A stretch of 40,644 nt of DNA, from positions 1 through 40,644 of the forward strand of contig JARKPN010000056.1 in assembly GCA_029975275.1 (NCBI GenBank). Direction: 5' to 3'. Below are positions 7,836-15,943 of the stretch, piece by piece (position 1 is the first letter of the stretch; every line of letters starts with the position of its first letter). Below the pieces are notes generated by a model. That model searched no databases, was not told where the DNA came from, and was given only the letters and a program-made list of their open reading frames with translations. The position numbers were made by a program, and so were the translations under genes. This DNA comes from Geobacteraceae bacterium (GTDB taxonomy: Bacteria; Desulfobacterota; Desulfuromonadia; Geobacterales; Geobacteraceae).

Positions 7836-7871
7836 GAAGGGGATTGCCGCAAGGCAATCCCCTTCTTGTTT
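7836..7871 (+). terminator. Rho-independent terminator after the 69-residue protein
   Basis: A perfect 13-bp stem (GAAGGGGATTGCC and its complement) closed by a GCAA tetraloop and followed by TTGTTT. It ends the molybdenum/tungsten region. Confidence 0.92.
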
Positions 7872-7982
7872 GGCGCAAGGTTACCCCGCAAAAAGCGGGA
7901 GCCATGATTTCCTGTCGCTCTCGCCTTCACTTCTCCATGCTTCCGGCTGATCTTTAGTATCCGAAGTAGAAAGCCGCCGCTT

Positions 7983-7996
7983 TTGACATGGATCAT
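7983..7996 (+). promoter_or_regulatory. FNR/CRP-family operator upstream of the Fe-S protein
   Basis: TTGAC, ATGG, ATCAT closely matches the FNR-type palindrome TTGAT-N4-ATCAA, about 110 bases before the gene start. It suggests control by an oxygen- or nitric oxide-sensing CRP/FNR regulator, consistent with a low-potential Fe-S protein. No clear -10 was placed. Confidence 0.5.
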
Positions 7997-8104
7997 AACC
8001 TTCTCGGATTTTCCGGTATATGCTGTCATCACAAGGGAGCGGTAAACGACATGACCTGTCGGAACCTTGCCGGATACAGCGCCGGAGAAAAGGAGAAACA
8101 GAAT

Positions 8105-8848
8105 ATGAAAAGAAAGATAGTGGAAATCGATCAGGAAAGATGTGACGGCTGCGGTCTGTGCGTTCCTTCGTGCGCCGAGGGCGCCATAAAAATCGTCAAC
8201 GGCAAGGCGGTGCTGGCCGCGGACAACCTGTGCGACGGGCTCGGCGCCTGCCTCGGCGAGTGCCCCAGGGACGCCATCCGCATCATTGAGCGCGAGGCCG
8301 ACGCCTTCGACGAGTCGGCGGTCGAGGCGGCCAGGGCCGTCGGCGACCAGGCGGCGGCCGCTGCGGGGCACCACACGGCAACGGCCGTGAATCACCGCGG
8401 ACACGGCGGCTGCCCGGGCTCCAGGGTCATCTCTCGCGTGGTCCCCGCCGCTGATGCGGCTGAACCGGAGCAGGGGACCAGGCAGAGCCGGCTGGGACAC
8501 TGGCCCGTACAGCTCAGACTGGTTCCGGTTGACGCCCCGTTCCTGCAGGACGCCGACCTCCTGATAGCCGCCGACTGCGCACCGTTCGCCTACGCGGATT
8601 TCCACAAGGATCTCCTGGACGGCAAGGCGCTCCTCATCGGCTGCCCTAAACTGGACGACAACGAGTATTACACCGAGAAGCTCACCGAGATGTTCGGGGT
8701 CTCTTCCATAAAAAGCGTCACTGTGGTGCGGATGGAGGTCCCCTGCTGCGGAGGCATTGAGGCGGCGGTCAAGCGGGCGCTGGTTGCCTCGGGCAGGAAT
8801 ATCCCCTGCAAGGTGGTGACAATCGGGGTGAAAGGTGATATCCAATAA
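8105..8848 (+). CDS. Ferredoxin-like 4Fe-4S protein with C-terminal CCGG domain
   Basis: A 247-residue cytoplasmic protein. The ATG at 8105 is chosen over an upstream in-frame ATG because AGGAG lies just before it and the family begins at about MKRKIVEID. The first cluster motif is C13, C16, C19, C23 (CDGCGLCVPSC). The second has the less usual spacing seen in LCDGLGACLGECP, with three Cys. A linker rich in Ala/His follows, then a domain with LLIGCPKLDD and VPCCGGIE, whose Cys residues could hold another cluster. Proteins with this CDGLGACLGxCP block are common in anaerobes and often sit near hybrid-cluster protein, but hcp is not seen here. An electron-transfer role is inferred. Confidence 0.8.
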   Translation: MKRKIVEIDQERCDGCGLCVPSCAEGAIKIVNGKAVLAADNLCDGLGACLGECPRDAIRIIEREADAFDESAVEAARAVGDQAAAAAGHHTATAVNHRGHGGCPGSRVISRVVPAADAAEPEQGTRQSRLGHWPVQLRLVPVDAPFLQDADLLIAADCAPFAYADFHKDLLDGKALLIGCPKLDDNEYYTEKLTEMFGVSSIKSVTVVRMEVPCCGGIEAAVKRALVASGRNIPCKVVTIGVKGDIQ

Positions 8849-8871
8849 CCTGCGATATGCCGATAATGCCC

Positions 8872-8904
8872 AGACCTGCCAGGTCTCCGAGACTTGGCGG
8901 GTCT
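8872..8904. repeat. Second copy of the AGACCTGCCAGGT palindrome
   Basis: A 15-base arm (AGACCTGCCAGGTCT), a CCG loop and a 15-base right arm with two G-T wobble pairs. It has the same 33-base length and core as the copy at 5196-5228. The changes keep pairing possible, hinting at selection on an RNA hairpin or independent decay. It lies in a 300-base gap (8849-9148) between the Fe-S protein and the HD gene; nothing else was recognised in that gap. Confidence 0.7.
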
Positions 8905-9148
8905 TAACTAGTTTTCATCCGGAAAGTGTCTGCAGGGGCCAGGCCGGAACTTCCCCGAAGCCCCTCGTAATCGGTCACCAGCCTTTGCCTGGATCAAATA
9001 CTCTGCCGGATTCAGGCGCTTTCCCGTGAGTTGCCCGATTGCACTCAAGCCGTACGAGAGGCTCCGTGAAAGCCCCGACCCGTCCCTCATAACATTTTTC
9101 CAGGGTTTCCAGATGGAAACTAACTATCCGAGTGTACCAGGAGGGCGT

Positions 9149-9646
9149 ATGGATAACGGACTGAAAAGGATCGAGCAGGCCATGAGGGACTATTTCGGCG
9201 CGGACCAGCGGAGGATCAATCATGCCCTGCGGGTTGCCGGCTTTGCCGGGGAGATCCTGGACCGGGAGCCGGGAGACCGGGAGGTGGTCATGGCTGCCGC
9301 CTTTTTGCACGATATCGGTATCCGGGAGGCGGAAAGGAAATACGGCTCTTCCGCCGGCAACCTCCAGGAGCAGGAAGGGCCGCCGGTGGCCAGGGAGATC
9401 CTCTCTTCCCTGGGGTATGGCGAGGCCCTCATCGCAGAGGTCTGCTCCATCATCGCCTCCCATCATTCCCCGGGCGAGGTGGAGACCGACAACTTCCGTG
9501 TCATCTGGGACGCGGACTGGCTGGTGAACATTCCCGACGAAGTGGGTTTGGATGACGAGACGCGGCTAAGGGAGACAATCGGCAGAATCTTCCAGACCGG
9601 CACCGGCCGGAGCATCGCTGAAAGGTTGTATCTGTCAAAAAGATAA
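9149..9646 (+). CDS. HD-domain phosphohydrolase
   Basis: A 165-residue protein with the HD metal-dependent phosphohydrolase pattern: H25 (INHALRV), H54-D55 (FLHDIG), H105-H106 (ASHH) and a later Asp in DADWL. The ATG at 9149 follows AGGAGGG and is preferred over upstream in-frame starts that lack a ribosome site. These single-domain HD proteins hydrolyse nucleotides or related phosphates; the substrate here cannot be told. It appears to stand alone, between the palindrome gap and the peroxiredoxin promoter. Confidence 0.8.
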   Translation: MDNGLKRIEQAMRDYFGADQRRINHALRVAGFAGEILDREPGDREVVMAAAFLHDIGIREAERKYGSSAGNLQEQEGPPVAREILSSLGYGEALIAEVCSIIASHHSPGEVETDNFRVIWDADWLVNIPDEVGLDDETRLRETIGRIFQTGTGRSIAERLYLSKR

Positions 9647-9666
9647 AAAAGACATAAATTATCCTA

Positions 9667-9694
9667 TTGACAAGCATCCTTCTTCTGCTATGAA
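9667..9694 (+). promoter_or_regulatory. Sigma-70 promoter of the peroxiredoxin gene
   Basis: A perfect TTGACA at 9667-9672 and TATGAA at 9689-9694, with a 16-base spacer, 65 bases upstream of the start codon. No clear OxyR or PerR box was identified. Confidence 0.6.
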
Positions 9695-9759
9695 ATTAGC
9701 TTATTAGCGAGGAGGCCAGGCGTCAGCCCGGCAACCTGAATTCAAAGGAGGATGCGTCC

Positions 9760-10353
9760 ATGTCTCTTATAACCCTTGTTACCCGCGAGGCCCCCGATTT
9801 TTCGGCAGAGGCGGTGATGCCGGACAACAGCTTCGGCGAAATCACCCTCTCCAAGCTGAGGGGCAAATATGTAATGCTCCTCTTCTATCCTCTCGATTTC
9901 ACCTTTGTATGCCCCTCGGAGATCATCGCCTTCGACCGCAGGCTCAATGAGATCAAGTCCAAAAACTGCGAGGTAATCGGCGTTTCCGTGGACTCCAAGT
10001 ATACCCACCTGGCCTGGAAAAAGACACCACTGGAAGACGGGGGCATCGGCAACATACAGTATCCGCTGGTCCAGGACCTGAACAGGTCCATCGCCAGGGC
10101 ATACGGCATCCTGTACGACGAGTCGGTGGCCCTGCGCGGTCTGTTCCTGGTGGACCCCACCGGCAGGATACGGCACGCGGTCATCAACGACCTGCCCTTC
10201 GGCAGGAGCGTTGACGAGGCGATCCGCATGCTGGAGGCGGTCCAGTTCTACGAGGCCCACGGTGAGGTCTGCCCGGCCAACTGGCAGAGCGGCCAGGCGG
10301 GCATGAAGCCCACCGCCGAAGGCGTGGCCGAATACCTGTCACAGCATGCTTAA
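9760..10353 (+). CDS. Typical 2-Cys peroxiredoxin (AhpC/Prx family)
   Basis: A 197-residue cytoplasmic thiol peroxidase that reduces hydrogen peroxide and alkyl hydroperoxides. The peroxidatic Cys is C51 in DFTFVCPSE; the resolving Cys is C171 in GEVCPANW, making it the typical 2-Cys class. The GGIGNIQYPLVQD segment matches the GG(L/I)G element of over-oxidation-sensitive enzymes. The length is usual. AAAGGAGG precedes the ATG. It has its own promoter and terminator, so it is monocistronic. It probably protects this anaerobe from oxygen exposure. Confidence 0.95.
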   Translation: MSLITLVTREAPDFSAEAVMPDNSFGEITLSKLRGKYVMLLFYPLDFTFVCPSEIIAFDRRLNEIKSKNCEVIGVSVDSKYTHLAWKKTPLEDGGIGNIQYPLVQDLNRSIARAYGILYDESVALRGLFLVDPTGRIRHAVINDLPFGRSVDEAIRMLEAVQFYEAHGEVCPANWQSGQAGMKPTAEGVAEYLSQHA

Positions 10354-10412
10354 TGATTGAGTCGATTCAGTGTTACACTGCACCAGCATTAACCATCTTT
10401 ACATGGGGAGGG

Positions 10413-10444
10413 CGGCACGGCGCTCAAGTCGTGCCGTTTCTTTT
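10413..10444 (+). terminator. Rho-independent terminator after the peroxiredoxin gene
   Basis: Stem CGGCACG/CGTGCCG with a 10-base loop, then TTTCTTTT. It ends only two bases before the first possible start of the next gene. Confidence 0.7.
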
Positions 10445-10446
10445 AT

Positions 10447-12708
10447 ATGACCAACCGGGATGTTCACATGGAATCCGATGAGGTCCTGTTCGGCGCCGAT
10501 CCGGCTCCGGGGATCGTGGCGGCGGAGCTTGCCGGTCGGTTCATCCGGCTGTTCATCCGCACGGAGCGTGGCGTGCTGTTCCACGACGACCCGTTCCACC
10601 CCTTTATCCTCCTTGAATCGGAGGAACTCCTGGAGGGGTTCGGGCAGGTCGACACGCTGAAATCGCTGCCAGGTCCGGGAGAGTTCCGTTTCATGGCGTC
10701 TTTCCGGGACTGGAAAGAGTGCATGGCCGCCAGAGACTTCCTGTCGCGGAAGAGCGGCAGGACCCCGTCCGCCCTGGACGCACCGTATCTGTTCATCAAC
10801 GATCCGGTACACCAGCACCTCCTCTCAACCGGCAAGACCCTGTTCAAGGGGCTGGAATTCCCGGCCCTGCGCAGGCTCGCCCTGGACATCGAGACATATT
10901 GCCGGGAGGGGTACGAGTTCTCGAATCCCAACCGGGAGGAGGACCGGATTATCTCCGTTGCACTGGCGGATTCCACCGGGTTCGAGGAGGTCCTCTGCGG
11001 GCCGGAGATGTCCGAGCAGGCCATGCTGGAGCGGCTGGGCGAGATAATCCGGGAACGGGACCCGGACGTCATCGAAGGGCACAATATCTTCAAGTTCGAC
11101 CTGGAATACATCCGGGTCAGGGCGGCCCGCCTGGGGGTGAAGCTTCACTGGGGGCGCGACGGGAGCGAGCCCAGGGTGCGCGGCTCCCGCTTCACGGTGG
11201 CCGAGAGGATCATAGATTATCCCCGCTGGGATCTCTACGGCCGCCACGTTGTTGACACCTATTTCCTTGTGCAGCTCTATGACGTGAGCGTCAGGGAGCT
11301 TGAGAGTCACGGCCTCAAGGCTGTTGCCCGGCACTTCGGCCTGACCGGGCCCGACCGCACCTATCTGGAGGGGGGAGCCATCAGCGCGGCCTATCTGGAA
11401 GACCCGGAGTCCCTCCGTCGCTACAACCTGGACGACGTGCGGGAGACCCTGGCCCTGTCGCGCCTGTTGTCCCAATCGTATTTCCTCCAGACCCGCATGT
11501 TCCCCTATTCTTACCAGAACTGCATTATCAGGGGAAACGCCACCAGGATCAACTCCCTGTTTCTTCGCGAATACCTGCGCCGCGGCGCCTCCATTCCGAG
11601 GAGCCCGGGAGGGGAGGGGGGATTCGAGGGGGGGTACACGGACGTCCTTGTACACGGGGTGGTCGGGCCGGTGGTCCATTGTGACGTGGCCTCGCTCTAT
11701 CCGTCGCTTATCCTGACCTACCGCCTCACCCCGTCAGGGGATCCGCAGGGACTTTTCCTGCCGCTCCTGGCAAGGCTGCGGGAGTTCCGGCTGGCAGCCA
11801 AGAAACGGGCGCGGGAAGAGACGGATCCGGCAAGGAGAGACAGGTTCAATGCCCTGCAGCAGACCTTCAAAGTGCTCATCAACTCGTTTTACGGCTACCT
11901 TGGTTCTCCCCTGCACAACTTCTCCGACCCGGCGGCAGCCGCCGAGGTAGCCAGACTCGGGAGGGATACCATCCGGACCATGCTTGGCTGGCTCCAGGAC
12001 CGGAATGCCAGGGCAATAGAGATCGACACCGACGGTATTTACTTCATCTCTCCTCCAGGAATCGATACCGCGGAAGGGGAAGAGGAACTGATCGGCCGCC
12101 TGTCGGCTTCACTGCCCGAAGGGATCGAGGTGGAGAGCGACGGGCGCTATCAGGCCATGTTTTCCTACAAAAGCAAGAATTACGCCCTCCTTGGGTATGA
12201 CGGGCGGGTAATCGTCAAGGGGAGCGCCCTGAAATCCAGGGGGATGGAGAGATATCTGCGGGAGTTTATGGCCGAGGTCATACGGCTGCTGCTGATGGGG
12301 GAAGCACGGAAGGTCGACGAGACCTATCGCCGGTACCTGCGGAGGCTGGAGAGCCATGATTTCGGGATCGAGTGGCTCGCAAAGACCGAGACGCTCAGCG
12401 AATCTCCGGCCACCTATCGCGAGAAGGTCGCAAAGGGGAAGCGAAACCCTTCCGCCGCATACGAAATCGCCTCCCGTTCCTCGCATGAGTACAAAGCCGG
12501 GGACCAGATCACCTACTACATCACCGGTGCCGGGAAGGGGACCTCCTACGAGAACTGTCGGCCGGTCAGCGCCTATGATCCCGCCTCTCCTGACGTCAGC
12601 ATTGCGTTCTATACGGGTAAGCTCAGGCAGGTGAGGAAGAAGTTAGAGCAGTTTCTGGAAGAGGAAGAAGACCTTTTTTCACGCCTTTCCGGTGAGCAGG
12701 GCTTGTAA
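10447..12708 (+). CDS. Family B DNA polymerase (DNA polymerase II-like)
   Basis: A 753-residue DNA-directed DNA polymerase. The 3'-5' exonuclease has Exo I LALDIETY (D147, E149), Exo II HNIFKFDLEYI and Exo III YNLDDVRETL. The polymerase has motif A CDVASLYPSL (D413), motif B FKVLINSFYGYLG and motif C EIDTDGIYF (D527, D529). All catalytic acids are present, so both activities should work. It is similar in size to E. coli Pol II (783), which acts in lesion bypass and repair; the same role is inferred. The start is uncertain: ATG 10447 sits directly after a terminator without a ribosome site, and ATG 10468 is the alternative. No operon partner. Confidence 0.9.
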   Translation: MTNRDVHMESDEVLFGADPAPGIVAAELAGRFIRLFIRTERGVLFHDDPFHPFILLESEELLEGFGQVDTLKSLPGPGEFRFMASFRDWKECMAARDFLSRKSGRTPSALDAPYLFINDPVHQHLLSTGKTLFKGLEFPALRRLALDIETYCREGYEFSNPNREEDRIISVALADSTGFEEVLCGPEMSEQAMLERLGEIIRERDPDVIEGHNIFKFDLEYIRVRAARLGVKLHWGRDGSEPRVRGSRFTVAERIIDYPRWDLYGRHVVDTYFLVQLYDVSVRELESHGLKAVARHFGLTGPDRTYLEGGAISAAYLEDPESLRRYNLDDVRETLALSRLLSQSYFLQTRMFPYSYQNCIIRGNATRINSLFLREYLRRGASIPRSPGGEGGFEGGYTDVLVHGVVGPVVHCDVASLYPSLILTYRLTPSGDPQGLFLPLLARLREFRLAAKKRAREETDPARRDRFNALQQTFKVLINSFYGYLGSPLHNFSDPAAAAEVARLGRDTIRTMLGWLQDRNARAIEIDTDGIYFISPPGIDTAEGEEELIGRLSASLPEGIEVESDGRYQAMFSYKSKNYALLGYDGRVIVKGSALKSRGMERYLREFMAEVIRLLLMGEARKVDETYRRYLRRLESHDFGIEWLAKTETLSESPATYREKVAKGKRNPSAAYEIASRSSHEYKAGDQITYYITGAGKGTSYENCRPVSAYDPASPDVSIAFYTGKLRQVRKKLEQFLEEEEDLFSRLSGEQGL

Positions 12709-12787
12709 ACGGAAAGGTTTCATGCTACAAGAAAACGACTCGGGTCCGACCTGCGGGGTGGACCGGGTCGAGGAAGCCAGGGATACA

Positions 12788-12817
12788 AAAAAGCCGCATC
12801 CGGAGATGCGGCTTTTT
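12788..12817. terminator. Bidirectional terminator between the polymerase gene and the Lys/Ala-rich protein gene
   Basis: A 13-bp perfect stem, AAAAAGCCGCATC and its complement, with a four-base CGGA loop. The A run on one side and T run on the other let it serve both convergent genes. Confidence 0.9.
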
Positions 12818-12837
12818 CGTTCGGATCGAACCGATGA

Positions 12838-13059
12838 TTACTTCGCAGCCGGAGCAGCAGCCGGGGCCTCTTCTTTCTTCACTTCTTTCTTGGCAGCTTT
12901 TTTCTTGGCAACTTTTTTCTTCTCGGGCTTCTTGGCTTCTTCTTTCTTTACTGCCGGGGCAGCGGGAGCAGCAGAGGTTGCGGGCTCGGCGGCGAAAGCG
13001 ATGCCGGCGAAAGCAACGGCTACCAGGGCGGCTACGATGGTGGACAGAACTTTTTTCAT
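12838..13059 (-). CDS. Small exported Lys/Ala-rich protein
   Basis: A 73-residue protein. The ATG at 13059 follows CAAGGAGGAAG; a longer frame upstream has no ribosome site. Residues 1-23 are a signal peptide (MKKVLSTIV, a hydrophobic core, AFA|AEPA). The mature part, about 50 residues, is low-complexity: an Ala/Pro stretch, a central KKEEAKKPEKKKVAKKK-type charged block, then Ala/Pro again. It is likely a disordered periplasmic polypeptide. No domain is recognised. A near-consensus sigma-54 promoter drives it, so expression is tied to an enhancer-binding regulator. Histone H1-like tails have similar composition, but the signal peptide argues against DNA binding in the cytoplasm. Confidence 0.75.
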   Translation of the reverse strand: MKKVLSTIVAALVAVAFAGIAFAAEPATSAAPAAPAVKKEEAKKPEKKKVAKKKAAKKEVKKEEAPAAAPAAK

Positions 13060-13098
13060 TGTACTTCCTCCTTGAAATGTGTTGTGCTCCATGTATTC

Positions 13099-13114
13099 AG
13101 CATATTGCGTGCCA
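13099..13114 (-). promoter_or_regulatory. Sigma-54 (RpoN) promoter of the Lys/Ala-rich protein
   Basis: On the minus strand, TGGCACGCAATATGCT fits the -24/-12 consensus TGGCACG-N4-TTGCW with one mismatch and exact GG-to-GC spacing. It gives a leader of about 30 bases before the ribosome site and ATG at 13059. Confidence 0.75.
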
Positions 13115-13278
13115 GTCCCGGCATGACTCCATCTGCCCGATTTGAAAGGGTATTTTATTCAAGTGCCGGTTCATGGTACAGTGATTCAGCCGCAAATCAT
13201 ACAGGTAATACCCCATATGCGGCAGAGATTGCGATGCTGGGAATCCACGCGACGCATACATGAGGTTCAGGAGGCTTT

Positions 13279-15834
13279 TTGCGGTACGATACCTTCCTTT
13301 CCGTGGAAAAACCCGCCCGTTACATGGGCAATGAAACAGGCTCGGTTGTCAAGGGCGCGGTAGACATACGGTTCGTCCTGGCGTTTCCGGACGTCTACGA
13401 GGTAGGCATGAGTCACCTGGGCTTTCAGATCCTGTACGGCATTCTGAACGGTCTCGACTGGCTCGCAGCCGAGAGGGCGTACGCCCCCTGGCCCGACCGG
13501 GAGGATGCCATGCGGGCCGCCGGAGAGCGGCTCGCCACCCTGGAAACCCGAACGACCCTGGCAGAGGCGGATATTATCGGGTTTACCCTCCAGTACGAGC
13601 TGTCCTGCACAAACATCCTGAACATGCTGGAACTGTCCGGAATACCGCTCCAGGCGAGCGAGCGGGGTGACGGTTATCCACTGGTCCTGGGCGGAGGGCC
13701 GTGCGCCGGCAACCCGGAACCGCTGGCTGACTTCTTCGACGTCTTCCTGTTCGGAGACGGGGAGGAGGCGGTGGTCGAGATAGCCCGGGCCTGCCGGGAA
13801 TGGAAGCGTGGAGGGGGGGGCAAGGCGGAACTCCTGGACCGCCTTGCCGGGATCGAAGGGGTGTACGTGCCGTCGCACTTTTCGGTTTCCTACCGGGACG
13901 ACGGGACCATCGAGGCGGTCGTACCGCTCAGGGCGGGCCGCGATTGCGTCAGGCGCAGGGTCGCGGCCGACCTGGAAAGCCTTCCCTACCCGACGGAACC
14001 GGTGGTGCCCTTCCTGAAAACCGTGCACGACCGGGTCAGCATGGAGATAGCCCGGGGCTGCACCAGGGGATGCAGGTTCTGTCAGGCCGGCTACATCTAC
14101 CGGCCGGTCAGGGAGCGGACGCCCGGGACCATCCTCGACACAATCGACACAGTGCTGAAGAACACCGGCTACGAGGAGGTATCGCTCCTTTCCCTCTCGT
14201 CCGCCGACTACGGCTGCATAACCGGGCTGCTGCGAACGCTCATGGAGAGGTATGCCTCGGAACGGGTGGCGGTTTCCTTTCCCTCGCTCCGCGTCGGGAG
14301 CCTCACCCGCGACCTGGTGGACGAGGTCGCCAGGGTGCGCAAGACCGGCTTCACCCTGGCGCCCGAGGCCGGGAGCGAACGGCTGCGCGCGGTCATCAAC
14401 AAGGGGATCACCGAAGAGGACCTGATCCGGAATGCCGGCGACGCCTACCAGGCCGGCTGGCGGCTCATCAAGCTCTACTTCATGATCGGTCTTCCCACCG
14501 AGACCTGGGAAGACGTGGCCGGGATCGCGGAGCTCTCCGCAAAGGTCAGGCGTTCCGCCCGGGGGACCGGCCACGGCGGCGAGGTGAACGTCTCGGTGGG
14601 GAGCTTCGTGCCGAAGCCCCACACCCCGTTCCAGTGGGAGCCGCAGATCGGTCTGGACGAGATCCTGGAGAAGCAGCGGTTCCTCCGCGCCGAGTTGAAG
14701 AAGCGGAAGCTGGCCTTCAAGTGGCACGACGCCCGACTCTCGTTCCTGGAGGGGGTCTTTGCCCGGGGTGACCGCCGTCTGTCGCGGGTGCTCCTCAAGG
14801 CGAGGGAGTTGGGGTGCCGTTTCGACGGCTGGGGAGAACATCACGACTTTCAAAAATGGCGGACCGCTTTCGAGGAAACCGGGATTTCGCCCGAATTCTA
14901 TCTCCGTCGGCGGAGCTATGACGAGATCCTTCCCTGGAGCCACCTGGACAGCGGTGTGACGACCGGGTTTTTCAGGGAAGAGGCTGAAAAGGCCCGGAGC
15001 GGCCTCCCGACCGCGGACTGTCGGGGCGGGACCTGCTGCGCCTGCGGCGTGTGCGACTTCTCCACCATCCGGATGGTCACCCACCGGCCGACCCCTTCCG
15101 TCGGCGAGGCGGAGAAAGACGAGGGAACGATCAGGACGTCGAGTCCCGAACACCCCGCAGGTGCGGGTCAAGCCGATCGGATACGGCTGCGCTTCTCGAA
15201 GACCGGTGTCATGAGCCTGCTGAGCCACCTGGAACTCATTCACCTCTTCACCCGGACGGTGCGGCGGGCCGGAATACCGATACGCTATTCGCTCGGTTTC
15301 CATCCGCACCCGAAGTTTTCCTTTGCCACCGCGCTTTCGGTCGGCGTGGAGTCCTGGGCCGAATACCTCGATATGGAGATATCCGCCGGTTTCGGTGCTA
15401 TGCGGGTCATGGAGTCGCTGAACCGGGCACTTCCGGCGGGGATGGAGGTCCTGGAGGCCCGTGAAATCCCCCTTAAGAGCGCGTCGCTTTCCGTCATTCT
15501 GGAGGCGACCCGCTATCGCGTTACCCTGCCGGAAGGCCTTGTTCCGGATCTTCTGGCCAGGGCGGAGGGTTTTCTCCGCCTGGACAGCTTCCTCCACCAC
15601 CGGGTCAAGAAAGGAAAGTCCATGGAACTGGACCTCAGGAAGGAGCTGCGCTCTCTGCACGCCTCGTCCGACACGCTGGAGATGGTGGTGGGACGGGGCA
15701 AGCCGCTGGAATTCGCCGCCGCCGTCACCGGATTGCCCGAGGAGTCGTTGCGGACTGCCCGGATCGAGAAGCTGGAGGTCCTGTTCAGGGAGATCCCCGA
15801 CAACATGTCGGCAAAGGGTTGCACAGGGGATTAA
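13279..15834 (+). CDS. B12-binding-type radical SAM protein fused to a DUF2344 domain
   Basis: An 851-residue fusion. Residues 1-190 resemble the cobalamin-binding-like N-terminal domain of the TIGR03960 family (VEKPARYMGNE, FPDVYEVGMSHLG). The radical SAM core follows with C261, C265, C268 (CTRGCRFC) and SLSSADYG, SFPSLRVGSL, LAPEAGSERLR. A Cys-rich joint (CRGGTCCACGVCDF) precedes the DUF2344 (TIGR03936) domain from about residue 634 (RLRFSKTGVMSLLSHLE, YSLGFHPHPKFSFA). In many genomes these are neighbouring genes; here they are one chain. Function is not established; the usual position beside RNase G and L21/L27 suggests RNA or ribosome modification. It starts with TTG after CAGGAGG. Confidence 0.9.
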   Translation: MRYDTFLSVEKPARYMGNETGSVVKGAVDIRFVLAFPDVYEVGMSHLGFQILYGILNGLDWLAAERAYAPWPDREDAMRAAGERLATLETRTTLAEADIIGFTLQYELSCTNILNMLELSGIPLQASERGDGYPLVLGGGPCAGNPEPLADFFDVFLFGDGEEAVVEIARACREWKRGGGGKAELLDRLAGIEGVYVPSHFSVSYRDDGTIEAVVPLRAGRDCVRRRVAADLESLPYPTEPVVPFLKTVHDRVSMEIARGCTRGCRFCQAGYIYRPVRERTPGTILDTIDTVLKNTGYEEVSLLSLSSADYGCITGLLRTLMERYASERVAVSFPSLRVGSLTRDLVDEVARVRKTGFTLAPEAGSERLRAVINKGITEEDLIRNAGDAYQAGWRLIKLYFMIGLPTETWEDVAGIAELSAKVRRSARGTGHGGEVNVSVGSFVPKPHTPFQWEPQIGLDEILEKQRFLRAELKKRKLAFKWHDARLSFLEGVFARGDRRLSRVLLKARELGCRFDGWGEHHDFQKWRTAFEETGISPEFYLRRRSYDEILPWSHLDSGVTTGFFREEAEKARSGLPTADCRGGTCCACGVCDFSTIRMVTHRPTPSVGEAEKDEGTIRTSSPEHPAGAGQADRIRLRFSKTGVMSLLSHLELIHLFTRTVRRAGIPIRYSLGFHPHPKFSFATALSVGVESWAEYLDMEISAGFGAMRVMESLNRALPAGMEVLEAREIPLKSASLSVILEATRYRVTLPEGLVPDLLARAEGFLRLDSFLHHRVKKGKSMELDLRKELRSLHASSDTLEMVVGRGKPLEFAAAVTGLPEESLRTARIEKLEVLFREIPDNMSAKGCTGD

Positions 15835-15943
15835 TTCCAGCTAAGCTTATACGTTCAAAACTTGTATTGAGCCTGAATCCGTGAAGGCGTTAAGGATTCA
15901 AGTTAAAAAATTACATTAATTATCCATATGAATCGAGGTGAGA

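Noticed and set aside
13267-15660. A 797-codon open frame on the minus strand opposite the radical SAM gene
   Set aside because: GC-rich codon bias leaves long antisense frames. The translation has no domain pattern, and the plus-strand frame has clear motifs.
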